A DNA stretch of 64,000 bases from Frigoribacterium sp. PvP032 (GCF_017833035.1 NZ_JAFIBM010000001.1:2439762-2503761); one strand, 5' to 3'; counted from the first letter of the stretch, positions 33,322 through 42,109 are shown. The notes: generated by a model from the letters alone, not told the origin. Translations and numbers: made by a program.

Positions 33322-34650
33322 GTGACGTCGACGAAGCCCGAGCCGGGCCGCTTCCGCCGCTGGTACTCGACCCTGCACCCGTCGCTGCAGCTGATCGGCC
33401 TGCAGCTCTGGCTGCCGCTGTTCTTCATCGTCGGCTTCTGCCTCTGCTACATCGCCGCCTTCCACGCCCCGCACCCGCACGACGTGCCGATCGCGGTCGT
33501 CGGGTCGTCGTCCGAGCTGCAGCAGGCGCTCGACGAGGCCGACCCCGGCGTCTTCGTCGTCCGCGGCGAGACCAGCGTCGAGGAGGCGCGCGAGGCGGTG
33601 CGCACCGGTCACGCGGCCGTCGCGTGGGACCCGGCCGACTCGACGATCTACAAGGCGAGCGCACATCAGTACCAGGTGTCCGCCCTCATCCCCGCGATGA
33701 TCACGCCGGTGCTCCAGGCAGGAAGCGCGACCCCCGTCGTGCAGGACCTCGCGCCCCTGCCTGCCTACGACGAGTACGGCACGGTGTCGCTCTACCTCAT
33801 GCTCGCCTGGTGCATCGGCGGCTACATGGTCGCGATGTTCATCGGCCTGATGGGGGCGCCGCTGCGGCACCGCACCCGGGTGTCGGTGATCGTCGTCGGC
33901 GCGCTGCTGATCTCCCTGATCACGAACACGCTCGCCGGGCCGGTGATCGGCGCGGTGCAGGGGCACTGGGGCGAGCTGGTGCTGCTCGGCTGGGCCTGGA
34001 TCACGGCCATCGGGCTCACGGTGAACGGGATCAGCTACTTCGCGGGGCGCTTCGTCGCCCTGCCGGCCATGATCGTGTTCGTCTTCCTGTCGATGCCCGC
34101 CTCCGGCGGCGCCTACCCGTCGTGGTTCATGCCGCAGCCCTTCGCCTGGCTGAACGCCGTCGTCGTCGGCAGCGGCATCACCGAGATGTTGAAGCGGGTC
34201 CTCTACGACGTCGGCCCCGGCTACGGCCGCGGCCTGACGATGCTGATCAGCTACGCCGTCGCCGGGGTCGTGCTGATGATCGTCGGCAAGGCGTGGTGGG
34301 AGCGGCGACGCATCCGCCGGATCGTCACGGGACGCACGACGATGTTCGCCGACGCCCAGGCCGCGAACCGCGAGTTCCTCATCAGCGAGCGCGACGACGT
34401 GCTCGCGCGGCACGGGCTGGTCGCGACCGACACGGGCAGCATCGACACGGTGCCGGAGGACGAGCGGCGGCGGTACGAGGCGGGCGCGGACGACGGCTCG
34501 GACGTCGACGGCGACGTGCACGGCGACATGTTCCTGGGGGCTCCGGGCGGGCTCGAGGACACCGGGCTGGACACGCGTCCGGTGCGCGTCGTGCCGCGGC
34601 GGGGCGAGAACGACGGCGAGCGCGACGGCGACCGCGTCCGCGACCGCTAG
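33322..34650 (+). CDS. YhgE/Pip-like (ABC-2-type, DUF3533-like) membrane protein
   Basis: The 442-residue protein has one N-terminal helix (about 28-48), an extracytoplasmic domain of about 110 residues (DVPIAVVGSSSELQQAL), then about five to six helices (145-325). The C-terminal tail is long, acidic and Arg-rich. This arrangement is that of the YhgE/Pip and MmpL-like ABC-2 permease group, whose members form phage receptors or type VII-associated channels. No ATPase gene is adjacent. GTG at 33322 has AAGGAG nine nt upstream. It follows the antiporter by 61 bp, with a TATCGT box at about 33292 that could give its own promoter. Confidence 0.8.
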   Translation: MTSTKPEPGRFRRWYSTLHPSLQLIGLQLWLPLFFIVGFCLCYIAAFHAPHPHDVPIAVVGSSSELQQALDEADPGVFVVRGETSVEEAREAVRTGHAAVAWDPADSTIYKASAHQYQVSALIPAMITPVLQAGSATPVVQDLAPLPAYDEYGTVSLYLMLAWCIGGYMVAMFIGLMGAPLRHRTRVSVIVVGALLISLITNTLAGPVIGAVQGHWGELVLLGWAWITAIGLTVNGISYFAGRFVALPAMIVFVFLSMPASGGAYPSWFMPQPFAWLNAVVVGSGITEMLKRVLYDVGPGYGRGLTMLISYAVAGVVLMIVGKAWWERRRIRRIVTGRTTMFADAQAANREFLISERDDVLARHGLVATDTGSIDTVPEDERRRYEAGADDGSDVDGDVHGDMFLGAPGGLEDTGLDTRPVRVVPRRGENDGERDGDRVRDR

Positions 34651-34680
34651 GAGCGCCGGCCACCGGGCCGGGGACGACGA

Positions 34681-34709
34681 CGGGCCCGTGTGCAGTGCAC
34701 ACGGGCCCG
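34681..34709. terminator. Bidirectional terminator hairpin
   Basis: CGGGCCCGTGTGCA and TGCACACGGGCCCG are exact inverted repeats around one base. The hairpin lies in the 86-bp gap between two convergent stop codons. Confidence 0.75.
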
Positions 34710-34736
34710 CGTCGCGGTCGGCCGTCGGTCGCCTGG

Positions 34737-35042
34737 TCAGCGGCTCCCGGCAGCGACCGCAGCCGCTTCGCGCCTGGCGAGCAGGGCCTGTTCGGCGACC
34801 CGGTCCGAGTGCGCAAAGCGGACGGCGACGACCGCGAAGCGCGTGAGCACCGCGGCGGTGCCGATCAGGGAGAGTGCGAGTCCCGTGCTCCCCAGCACGG
34901 CGCCCACGACGATCGCGGAGATGGCGGCGGCCCACCCGAGGGCCACCACCCATCGCGGTGTCGTCAGGGACAACTCGGCCCACCGCCGCGTGCCACCCGT
35001 CGTGCGTGTCGCACGGATGGTGACCGCCTGGTGTCCGCTCAT
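34737..35042 (-). CDS. Small membrane protein, function unknown
   Basis: The 101-residue protein has two hydrophobic helices (about residues 31-52 and 54-75) flanked by basic ends. No family is recognised. ATG at 35042 follows a GAGAG purine run (minus strand AGGAGAGAGTGCGAC). It is monocistronic; the 157 bp upstream to the Nudix stop may hold its promoter. Confidence 0.65.
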   Translation of the reverse strand: MSGHQAVTIRATRTTGGTRRWAELSLTTPRWVVALGWAAAISAIVVGAVLGSTGLALSLIGTAAVLTRFAVVAVRFAHSDRVAEQALLARREAAAVAAGSR

Positions 35043-35198
35043 GTCGCACTCTCTCCTGATCGTGTTGATCTGTCACCCGAATGACTCGTCGCGATCGACT
35101 GTAGAGATCGCGCCCGGAGCGTGCGTCCCCCTCTTGCGGGGGCACCCGAGAGGGGGCAGAACGCGCCGGAGTCCTCCGTTCTGCGGACCTGCGAGCCC

Positions 35199-35681
35199 TC
35201 AGGAGGCAGGCAGTGGCCGATCGGAGACCACCGTCGCGAGGTCGTCCCCGAAGGTGAACTCGTGCGCCACGTGTCCCCCGGCGAGCACCCCGGGCAGCCA
35301 GCGCCGGGCGTCGTCCCACATCTCGCCGAGGGGCAGGTCGGCCGCGTCGTGCCAGGCCGGCACGAGCTCGTCGCTCTCGGCAGGCTCGCCCTGCCAGCGG
35401 GTCGTCACGAACACGGAGGAGCGCTGGCTCCACGCTTCGCGGTGGGGGAAGAGGTAGAGCAGCTCGCCCCGGGGGTCGAGGTCGACAGGGTCGACCGTCA
35501 CCCCCGCCTCCTCGGCGATCTCGCGGACGGCGGCGTCGAGGGCCGTCTCGTGGGGCTCGAGCTTGCCGCCGAGGCCGACGTGGTAGCCGGTGCCGAGGCC
35601 GGTCTTCTTGCGGCCGAGGAGCACCTGCGCGACCCCGTCGCGCTCGCGGAGCAGGTACGTGACGCAGACGCGGTAGGGCAT
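35199..35681 (-). CDS. Nudix hydrolase (MutT-like, 8-oxo-dGTPase type)
   Basis: The 160-residue protein has an intact Nudix box, GGKLEPHETALDAAVREIAEEAGV, matching GX5EX7REUXEEXGU (residues about 36-58). The KKTGLGTGYHVGLGGKLE context resembles the MTH1/Nudix-1 group that hydrolyses oxidised purine nucleoside triphosphates. ATG at 35681 has the TACTGT -10 box 7 nt upstream and is the conserved start (PYRVCVTYLL). Confidence 0.9.
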   Translation of the reverse strand: MPYRVCVTYLLRERDGVAQVLLGRKKTGLGTGYHVGLGGKLEPHETALDAAVREIAEEAGVTVDPVDLDPRGELLYLFPHREAWSQRSSVFVTTRWQGEPAESDELVPAWHDAADLPLGEMWDDARRWLPGVLAGGHVAHEFTFGDDLATVVSDRPLPAS

Positions 35682-35688
35682 GGCGCCC

Positions 35689-35694
35689 ACAGTA
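35689..35694 (-). promoter_or_regulatory. Leaderless -10 box TACTGT for Nudix gene
   Basis: Minus-strand TACTGT lies 7 nt upstream of the ATG at 35681, with no Shine-Dalgarno between. Confidence 0.5.
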
Positions 35695-35739
35695 CCGAGG
35701 CCGAGGAGGCGCGGAGCAGGCACCCAGGGACTGCCCGCG

Positions 35740-35745
35740 TAGGGT
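35740..35745 (+). promoter_or_regulatory. Leaderless -10 box TAGGGT for 35753 gene
   Basis: TAGGGT lies 7 nt before the ATG at 35753. Confidence 0.5.
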
Positions 35746-35752
35746 CGTCGTC

Positions 35753-36103
35753 ATGTCCGAGACGCCCGACGCACCCCGCGGGGGCGTGCCGGAGTTCCGC
35801 GGGGCCGGCCGAAGCCTCGAGGTGCTGCGGGCCGAGGCGCACGACGAGCTGGCCGCCCTGATCGAGCTGCGCTGCCGCGGCGGCGAGGACCCCTGGGACG
35901 TGGTGCCGTCGCTGCCGACCGTCGACGAGCAGGTCGTGATCGGCATCCGCGCCGATGCCAGGGGCGTCGAGGGCGTGCCCGTCGCGGGCGGGCTCGGAGC
36001 GGAGGACGAGCTGCGGTTCCTCCGCGGGGTGGCGCTGTGGCACCCGGAGCTGTCGCGGGCCGTCTGGTCGCTGATGGGGCGGATCGACGCGGCGTCGCAC
36101 TGA
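35753..36103 (+). CDS. Conserved-looking small soluble protein, function unknown
   Basis: The 116-residue soluble protein has no signal peptide, membrane helix or cysteine cluster. It is predicted mixed alpha/beta, with the most distinctive stretch RFLRGVALWHPELSRAVWSLMGRIDAA at its C-terminus. I do not recognise a family. The leaderless -10 box and good codon use support expression. It is divergent from the Nudix gene by about 70 bp and followed by a separate promoter. Confidence 0.7.
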   Translation: MSETPDAPRGGVPEFRGAGRSLEVLRAEAHDELAALIELRCRGGEDPWDVVPSLPTVDEQVVIGIRADARGVEGVPVAGGLGAEDELRFLRGVALWHPELSRAVWSLMGRIDAASH

Positions 36104-36143
36104 CCGGTCGCGGTGTCCGGCTGGCGCTGTCGGGGGTCGCGGC

Positions 36144-36149
36144 TAGCGT
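36144..36149 (+). promoter_or_regulatory. Leaderless -10 box TAGCGT for 36156 gene
   Basis: TAGCGT lies 6 nt before the ATG at 36156. Confidence 0.5.
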
Positions 36150-36155
36150 GGCCGC

Positions 36156-37001
36156 ATGATCTGGAGCGACGTCCTCACCGTGACGCTCGGCGCCTTCCTC
36201 GGCGCCGGGGCGGCCTTCGCGTCGAACCTGCTCGTGCGCCTGCTCGAGTCGCGCCGGGCCGAGGCCTCGGCCCTCAACGAGCTGGTGACCGAGATCCACT
36301 TCCGGCGGGTGCTCCGTCGTGTCTCGGCGACGCGCAGCCCCGACGCCGCGACGCGTGACCCGGCCTACGCGCACGCCCGGCGGTCCATCGGCGCCCTGCG
36401 GGGCGTCATCCGCTCCGCGCGGCGTCGCACGCGGCCGCGATCGACCGCGCTGCCGGTCCTCAACGAGATGACGCTCGCCTGCAACACGTTCCTCGACGAC
36501 AGCGACGACCAGCCCGATCTCTACCGCCTGCACCTCATGCAGCTGCACGCGCGGCTGAACGCGAGCGTCCGGCGGCTGCGCGACCCGCGCCGTGCGATCG
36601 CCGACCTCGAGCCGGGCGAGGCGCACCTCGCGCCGACCGTGGCGGGGCTGCGGGCCCCGACGACCCTGCTGGCGGACGACGGACTCCGGCCGGGAGGCGC
36701 GGGTACCGTCGCCCGCATGACCAGCGACGCGCACGCCGACCAGCCAGACCCTCCGGACCTGCCCGACCCCGCCGCCCTGCCCGACCCCGCCGACGTGCCC
36801 GACGACGACCTCGACGGCCTCGCCACCCTGCCGGGCGTGCGCACCGCCGGCGGCGCCGAGAAGGCCGGCACCCCCGAGGAGGCGGCCGAGATCCGTCGAC
36901 AGGAGGCGGCTCCCGACCCGGCCGACAGCGACGTCGCCTCCGACGACTACCCCGACGTGCCCGAGCAGGACGGTCTGACGGGGTCCGACCGCCGGGTCTG
37001 A
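36156..37001 (+). CDS. Membrane-anchored protein of unknown function with acidic C-terminal region
   Basis: The frame encodes 281 residues. A single N-terminal helix (about 5-27) is followed by a helical cytoplasmic domain (ESRRAEASALNELVTEIHFRRVL and MTLACNTFLDD) of about 160 residues, then an acidic Pro/Asp-rich tail. No family is recognised. The tail begins at an in-frame ATG at 36717 that has its own -10 box, so the last third may be a separate protein read through in the same frame. Confidence 0.65.
   Translation: MIWSDVLTVTLGAFLGAGAAFASNLLVRLLESRRAEASALNELVTEIHFRRVLRRVSATRSPDAATRDPAYAHARRSIGALRGVIRSARRRTRPRSTALPVLNEMTLACNTFLDDSDDQPDLYRLHLMQLHARLNASVRRLRDPRRAIADLEPGEAHLAPTVAGLRAPTTLLADDGLRPGGAGTVARMTSDAHADQPDPPDLPDPAALPDPADVPDDDLDGLATLPGVRTAGGAEKAGTPEEAAEIRRQEAAPDPADSDVASDDYPDVPEQDGLTGSDRRV
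36704..36709 (+). promoter_or_regulatory. Internal leaderless -10 box TACCGT
   Basis: TACCGT lies 7 nt before the in-frame ATG at 36717, inside the 36156 gene. Confidence 0.4.
36717..37001 (+). CDS. Possible nested 94-aa acidic protein in the frame of the preceding gene
   Basis: ATG at 36717 opens a 94-residue, strongly acidic, Pro/Asp-rich protein beginning MTSDAHADQPDPPDLPD. It contains AEIRRQEAAPDP and ends DGLTGSDRRV. The -10 box TACCGT 7 nt upstream matches the leaderless pattern of true genes here. The composition changes sharply at this point. Either it is an independent gene whose upstream neighbour has lost its stop codon, or it is only the tail of the longer protein. Confidence 0.45.
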   Translation: MTSDAHADQPDPPDLPDPAALPDPADVPDDDLDGLATLPGVRTAGGAEKAGTPEEAAEIRRQEAAPDPADSDVASDDYPDVPEQDGLTGSDRRV

Positions 37002-37033
37002 GCACGAGCCGGAGCACGGACGGGCAGCCTGGC

Positions 37034-37039
37034 TAGGCT
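37034..37039 (+). promoter_or_regulatory. Leaderless -10 box TAGGCT for oligopeptidase gene
   Basis: TAGGCT lies 6 nt before the ATG at 37046. Confidence 0.5.
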
Positions 37040-37045
37040 GGCTGG

Positions 37046-39154
37046 ATGGCCTCCCTCACCCCTCCCCGCGCCCCGCAGAAGCCCGTCGTCCGCAGCCACC
37101 ACGGCCACGACGTCGTGGACGCCTACGAGTGGCTGCGCGACAAGGAGGACCCTGAGGTGATCGCCCACCTCGAGGCCGAGAACGCGTACACCGCCCAGCA
37201 GACCGACCACCTGGCCGCCCTGCGCGAGACGATCTTCGAGGAGATCAAGGGCCGCGTCCAGGAGACCGACCTCGGCGTGCCGGTCCGTGAGGGCTCGTGG
37301 TGGTACTACTCGCGCACCGCGGAGGGCAAGCAGTACGGAATCCACTGCCGCGCCCCGATCTCCGGGCCGGACGACTGGACTCCCCCGGCGATCGCCGCCG
37401 ATCGTCCCGCCGAGGGCGAGCAGGTGCTGCTCGACGGCAACGTCGAGGCCGAGGGGCACGACTTCTTCTCGCTCGGCAGCTTCGACGTCTCGGCCGACGG
37501 CACGCGCCTGGCCTGGGCCGTCGACACGACGGGCGACGAGCGCTACCTGCTGCGCGTCCGCGACCTCGAGACGGGTCGCGACCTCGACGACCGCGTCGAG
37601 GACACCGCGCCCGGCGCCGTGTTCGATGCGACCGGCGAGTGGATCTTCTACCCGACGGTCGACGAGGCGTGGCGGCCCGACACCATCTGGCGGCACCGCG
37701 TCGGCACGACGGGCGACGACGTCGTCGTGATGACCGAGCCCGACGAGCGCTACTGGATCGGCGTCGGCCTCACCCGCAGCCGCCAGTACCTGCTGATCGA
37801 GATGGGCTCGAAGATCACCAGCGAGACCTGGCTGCTGGACGCGACCCACCCGACCGGCGAGTTCCGGGTCGTCTGGCCCCGCCGGGAGGGCGTCGAGTAC
37901 GAGGTGGAGCACGCCGTGATCGCAGGCAGCGACCGCCTCCTCGTGGTGCACAACGACGGTGCCGAGAACTTCGAGCTCGTCGACGTGCCGGCCGACGACC
38001 CGACCTCGACGACCGACCGCCAGGTCGTCGTGCCGCACAGCGCCTCCGTCCGGCTCGAGTCGGTCGACGCGTTCGCCGGGCACCTGGTCGTCGAGTACCG
38101 CCGCGAGGCCCTGCCCCGCTTCTCGGTCGTGCCCCTGGGCCCTGACGGCATCGGCGAGCCCGTCGAGGTCGAGTTCGACGAGCCCCTCTTCTCCGCGGGC
38201 GCGTCGGGCGGCCCCGAGTTCGCCCAGCCGACCGTGCGGTTCGTCCACACCTCGTTCACGACGCCGTCGACCGTCGTCGACCTCGACGTCCGCAACGGCG
38301 AGCGCCGGGTGCTGAAGCGCCAGGTCGTGCTCGGCGACTACGACCCCGCCGACTACCAGCAGGCCCGTGAGTGGGCGACGGCAGCCGACGGCACGCGCAT
38401 CCCGATCTCGCTCGTCTGGCGTCGCGACGCCGTGCGGGTCGGCGAGCCGGCACCGCTGCACCTCTACGGCTACGGCTCGTACGAGCACAGCATCGACCCG
38501 GGCTTCAGCGTCGCGCGGCTCTCGCTGCTCGACCGGGGCGTCGTCTTCGCGGTCGCGCACGTGCGCGGCGGCGGCGAGATGGGCCGCGCCTGGTACGAGC
38601 AGGGCAAGACGCTCTCGAAGAAGAACACCTTCACCGACTTCGTCGACGTCGCCGACCACCTGATCGCCGAGGGGCGCACCAGCCCCGAGCTGCTCGTCGC
38701 CGAGGGCGGCAGCGCGGGCGGCCTGCTGATGGGCGCCGTGGCCAACCTCGCGCCGGAGCGCTTCGCCGGGATCGTCGCGGCCGTCCCGTTCGTCGACGCC
38801 CTGACGAGCATCCTCGACCCGTCGCTGCCCCTCACCGTGATCGAGTGGGACGAGTGGGGCGACCCCCTGCACGACGCCGAGGTCTACGAGTACATGGCGA
38901 GCTACACCCCCTACGAGAACGTGCGCGAGGGCGTGCCGTATCCGCGGATCCTCGCCGTCACGTCGCTGAACGACACCCGGGTGCTCTACGTCGAGCCCGC
39001 GAAGTGGACGGCCCGGCTGCGTGACGTCGGCGCTCCCGTGCTGCTCAAGACCGAGATGTCGGCGGGCCACGGCGGCGTCAGCGGGCGCTACGAGTCGTGG
39101 CGCGAGCGGGCCTTCGAGCTCGCCTGGCTGCTCGACGTGCTCGGCCGCGCCTAG
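37046..39154 (+). CDS. ptrB: Oligopeptidase B (S9 prolyl oligopeptidase family)
   Basis: The 702-residue cytoplasmic serine peptidase cleaves short peptides, typically after Arg or Lys. The beta-propeller spans about residues 70-400, and the alpha/beta hydrolase domain the rest. Family blocks include DAYEWLRDKEDPEV at the N-terminus and AHVRGGGEMGRAWYEQGK before the active site. The nucleophile Ser is in EGGSAGGLLMG, the acid in SLNDTRV and the His in SAGHGGVSG. Length is typical. The DUF1697 gene starts 6 bp after its stop and is probably co-transcribed. Confidence 0.93.
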   Translation: MASLTPPRAPQKPVVRSHHGHDVVDAYEWLRDKEDPEVIAHLEAENAYTAQQTDHLAALRETIFEEIKGRVQETDLGVPVREGSWWYYSRTAEGKQYGIHCRAPISGPDDWTPPAIAADRPAEGEQVLLDGNVEAEGHDFFSLGSFDVSADGTRLAWAVDTTGDERYLLRVRDLETGRDLDDRVEDTAPGAVFDATGEWIFYPTVDEAWRPDTIWRHRVGTTGDDVVVMTEPDERYWIGVGLTRSRQYLLIEMGSKITSETWLLDATHPTGEFRVVWPRREGVEYEVEHAVIAGSDRLLVVHNDGAENFELVDVPADDPTSTTDRQVVVPHSASVRLESVDAFAGHLVVEYRREALPRFSVVPLGPDGIGEPVEVEFDEPLFSAGASGGPEFAQPTVRFVHTSFTTPSTVVDLDVRNGERRVLKRQVVLGDYDPADYQQAREWATAADGTRIPISLVWRRDAVRVGEPAPLHLYGYGSYEHSIDPGFSVARLSLLDRGVVFAVAHVRGGGEMGRAWYEQGKTLSKKNTFTDFVDVADHLIAEGRTSPELLVAEGGSAGGLLMGAVANLAPERFAGIVAAVPFVDALTSILDPSLPLTVIEWDEWGDPLHDAEVYEYMASYTPYENVREGVPYPRILAVTSLNDTRVLYVEPAKWTARLRDVGAPVLLKTEMSAGHGGVSGRYESWRERAFELAWLLDVLGRA

Positions 39155-39160
39155 GACTCC

Positions 39161-39742
39161 GTGGACCACGGCGGGCAGGACCGGATCGGGCTCGACCACG
39201 TCGCGCTGCTGCGCGGCATCAACGTGGGGACGGCGAAGCGCGTCCCGATGGTCGAGCTCCGCGCGGCCGCCGAGGAGCTGGGGCACCAGCGCCCGGCGAC
39301 GTTGCTGAACAGCGGGAACCTCGTGTTCTCCGCCGACCGTCCGCTCGGTGCCGACGACGCCGACGCCCTGCGGGCAGCCGTCCTCGCGCGCACGGGCGTC
39401 GACGCCGAGCTCGTCGTCCTGGCAGGCGACGCGTTCGCGCGGATCGCCGCGGCGAACCCGCTGCGCGACGAGTCACGCGAGGCGAAGTCGTTGTCGGTCG
39501 CGTTCGCCCAGGCGGGGCGTCCCGTGATCGAGGAGGCGCCTCCTGCGTCCGACCTCGCCCCCGAGCTGATGGTCGTGACGGGCGAGGCGGTCTACCAGTG
39601 GCTGCCCGACGGCGTGCTCGCCAGTCGCGTGCCCGCCGCGTGGTGGCGGTCGCTCGCCGTGCCGGTCACCGCGCGCAACGACGCGACGGTGCGCAAGATC
39701 GAGGCGCTGCTCGCGTCGCGCCGCCTCGTCGCCTCCTCCTGA
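39161..39742 (+). CDS. DUF1697 family protein
   Basis: The 193-residue protein begins VALLRGINVGTAKRVPMVELR and has TLLNSGNLVFS and RNDATVRKIEALL, the blocks that define DUF1697. The fold is known from structures but the function is not. GTG at 39161 is only 6 bp past the oligopeptidase stop and has no separate ribosome-binding site, so translation is probably coupled. Confidence 0.88.
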   Translation: MDHGGQDRIGLDHVALLRGINVGTAKRVPMVELRAAAEELGHQRPATLLNSGNLVFSADRPLGADDADALRAAVLARTGVDAELVVLAGDAFARIAAANPLRDESREAKSLSVAFAQAGRPVIEEAPPASDLAPELMVVTGEAVYQWLPDGVLASRVPAAWWRSLAVPVTARNDATVRKIEALLASRRLVASS

Positions 39743-39785
39743 CGCCTGCCGCCGCCTCCTGAGACCCACCGCCTACTCCTGACCT

Positions 39786-39835
39786 CGAGGGCGGGTCGGA
39801 GTCGTCGAGGGCGGGTCCGCGGCGACCCGCCCTCG
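39786..39835. repeat. Type A intergenic element, copy 3 (three half-sites)
   Basis: CGAGGGCGGGTC lies at 39786 and 39806, and GACCCGCCCTCG at 39824. Spacers are 8 and 6 nt; the fourth site is missing. It lies in the 149-bp gap between convergent genes. Confidence 0.85.
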
Positions 39836-39891
39836 ACCGTTCCGTGGCTGCGGGATCACGGACCAGCGCGCAGAGTCGGGGACGGGCGGGC

Positions 39892-40665
39892 TCAGGCGGG
39901 CTCGGCTCCGAGGCCTCGGGCGAGCTTCGACCGGGAGGCGGACGGCACGGCGCCGCCGGCGAGCAGGCGCGCCTCGATCGCGTCGAGCAGGGCGTCTCCC
40001 GACGCGCCGTCGACGCCGGGCGCGAGCTCCGCCTCCCACTCGCGCCAGCGGCGGACGACGGGCTCGGCGCCGTCCCGGCCCGGCACGGTCGCCGTGACGA
40101 CGTCGTCGGCGAGCTCCGCGAGGGCCGCACCCTCCGCGTCGAGGAGCGTCGTCGCCGTGCGCGTCGTCTCGAGCACGACGACCGGCGAGACCGGCCGGCC
40201 TCCGAGCTGCTCCTCGACCCGGGCGAGCAGCTCGGCGGGGACTCCCTCGTCCGCCGAGCCGAGGGGCGCGTGTACCTCGCGCCGCCCCCGGGTGCTCCCG
40301 TCGGGCTCGCCGGTGGTCGAGTCCGCCGCCGAGTGGTCGGCTCCGGTCGCTCCGGGGCCGTCCGACGACGTCTCCTGACCACTCGAGGCCGGGGCGGGCG
40401 GCAGCTTCAGGTGCCAGCCCTCGTCGTGGCCGCCCGTCCGGCGGCGCAGCGTGATGCGCGAGCCCAGCAGGAGGTGGTCGTCCGTGTCGTGATAGACGGC
40501 ACGGAGGTGCGCGGGCGCGGCGCGCTCGACGCGGGCGACCTCGACGACGTGGCCGGCGCCTCCTGCGGGGTCTGCGGGGACCGAGACGTCGTCGAGGTCC
40601 GGGACGACCGCCTCCTCGTCGACGTCGTACTTGCGCTCGATCTCGGTCTGCTCGCTGGTGCTCAT
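39892..40665 (-). CDS. CYTH domain protein (triphosphate-metabolism type)
   Basis: The 257-residue protein starts with EIERKYDV, the EXEXK-type motif that binds metal-triphosphate in CYTH domains. It continues with HLRAVYHDTDDHLL, SRITLRRRTGG and HLKLPPAP, and ends with RRWREWEAEL. The domain is interrupted at about residues 93-130 by a Ser/Gly/Asp-rich insert not usual for the family. Members hydrolyse inorganic triphosphate, form cAMP or transfer phosphates; which applies here is unknown. It is divergent from the maltokinase gene. Confidence 0.88.
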   Translation of the reverse strand: MSTSEQTEIERKYDVDEEAVVPDLDDVSVPADPAGGAGHVVEVARVERAAPAHLRAVYHDTDDHLLLGSRITLRRRTGGHDEGWHLKLPPAPASSGQETSSDGPGATGADHSAADSTTGEPDGSTRGRREVHAPLGSADEGVPAELLARVEEQLGGRPVSPVVVLETTRTATTLLDAEGAALAELADDVVTATVPGRDGAEPVVRRWREWEAELAPGVDGASGDALLDAIEARLLAGGAVPSASRSKLARGLGAEPA

Positions 40666-40672
40666 GCAGACA

Positions 40673-40678
40673 GTTCTA
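40673..40678 (-). promoter_or_regulatory. Candidate -10 box TAGAAC for CYTH gene
   Basis: Minus-strand TAGAAC lies 7 nt upstream of the ATG at 40665. It deviates from TANNNT at the last base. Confidence 0.35.
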
Positions 40679-40741
40679 GTCGGGTGGTCTCCGAGCGTGC
40701 CGGGCTCCGAGCAGGCCGGTCTTCGGAGCGGTCAGCGGGCG

Positions 40742-40747
40742 TAGGGT
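40742..40747 (+). promoter_or_regulatory. Leaderless -10 box TAGGGT for maltokinase gene
   Basis: TAGGGT lies 6 nt before the ATG at 40754. Confidence 0.5.
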
Positions 40748-40753
40748 CGGGGC

Positions 40754-42109
40754 ATGAGCGACGTCGCGCCGACCCTTGCCGGATGGATGGCGCGACAGCG
40801 CTGGTACGCCACGAAGGGCAGCACGCCCGCGATCCGGGTGATCGGGTCGTTCGAGGCCGATCTCGACGGCGTCCTCGCGATGACGCTGCTCGTGATCGAC
40901 GAGGCGCCCGAGCTGCCCGTGCTGTACCAGGTGCCCGTGGTCGCCCGCCGTACCCCGCTGCCCGGCGGCGACGCGGCGTTCATCGGCTCGGCCGACGACC
41001 TCTACCTCTACGACGCCCCGCACGACCCCGCGTACGCCCGGCACCTCTTCGAGCTGATGTCGAGCCGCGCCCACGTGGACGGCTCCGACGTCGTCGTCGA
41101 CGGCACGCCCCTGGTCGAGGCCGGCCGCGTCCGCCGCTCCCGGGTGCTCAAGGGCGAGCAGTCGAACACGTCGATCATCTACGACCTCGAGGGCGGGCCG
41201 GTCGAGCACGCCATCGCGAAGGTGTTCCGGGTGCTGCACCACGGCGACAACCCCGACGTCACGACGCAGGCCGCGCTGACCGAGGGCGGGTCGACCAGGG
41301 TGCCGACCACGTTCGGCTCGCTGCACGCCACCTGGCCAGACCCGGGCCGCGACCACGGCGTCGCCCGCGGCCACCTCGCCTTCTCGCAGGAGTTCCTGGC
41401 CGGGGCCGAGGACGCCTGGCGCGTCGCCCTCGACGCCGCCGGTGCCGGGCAGGACTTCACGGAGTCCGCGAGAGAGCTCGGCACCGCCGTCGCCGAGGTG
41501 CACGCCACCCTCGCCGACCAGCTCGGCACGGTCCCCGCCGACGAGACGGCCGTCGCGGAGGCCCTGACCAGCATGCGGCGCCGCATCTCGATCGCTGCCC
41601 GTGAAGTGCCGGAGATCGCCGAGCACGAGGAGGCGGTCCTCGCCGTCTACGACGCGGCCGAGTCGCTGACGTGGCCGCGCCTGCAGCGGATCCACGGCGA
41701 CCTGCACCTCGGACAGGCGCTCAAGTCGCCCAGCCGCGGCTGGACCCTGCTCGACTTCGAGGGCGAGCCGCTGCGGCCGATGCCCGAGCGCTCGCGCGCC
41801 GATCTCGTGCTGCGGGACATCGCGGGCATGCTGCGGTCGTTCGACTACGTCGCGGGGTCGCTCGCGCAGCAGACGCCGCCGGTCGACGCGGCTGCCTGGG
41901 CGCACGACTCGCGCGTCGCCTTCGTGGACGGGTACATCGCCTCCTCGGGGGTCGACGTGCGGGCCCAGCGCGCACTGCTCGACGCGTTCGAGATCGACAA
42001 GGCCGTGTACGAGGCCATCTACGAGAAGCGGAACCGGCCCGACTGGATCGGCATCCCGCTCGCCGCGGTCGCCCGGCTCGTCGCGCGCTCGGGCCGCCGC
42101 GCGGGCTGA
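40754..42109 (+). CDS. mak: Maltokinase
   Basis: The 451-residue kinase phosphorylates maltose to maltose-1-phosphate, feeding GlgE-type alpha-glucan synthesis from trehalose. Family blocks are WMARQRWYATKG at the N-terminus, VLKGEQSNTSIIYD, the catalytic loop HGDLHLGQ and metal-binding LLDFEGEP, followed by RDIAGMLRSFDYVAGS. Length matches mycobacterial Mak. TreS and GlgE, usual partners, are not in the window. If they are absent from the genome the kinase may act alone on imported maltose. Confidence 0.92.
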   Translation: MSDVAPTLAGWMARQRWYATKGSTPAIRVIGSFEADLDGVLAMTLLVIDEAPELPVLYQVPVVARRTPLPGGDAAFIGSADDLYLYDAPHDPAYARHLFELMSSRAHVDGSDVVVDGTPLVEAGRVRRSRVLKGEQSNTSIIYDLEGGPVEHAIAKVFRVLHHGDNPDVTTQAALTEGGSTRVPTTFGSLHATWPDPGRDHGVARGHLAFSQEFLAGAEDAWRVALDAAGAGQDFTESARELGTAVAEVHATLADQLGTVPADETAVAEALTSMRRRISIAAREVPEIAEHEEAVLAVYDAAESLTWPRLQRIHGDLHLGQALKSPSRGWTLLDFEGEPLRPMPERSRADLVLRDIAGMLRSFDYVAGSLAQQTPPVDAAAWAHDSRVAFVDGYIASSGVDVRAQRALLDAFEIDKAVYEAIYEKRNRPDWIGIPLAAVARLVARSGRRAG

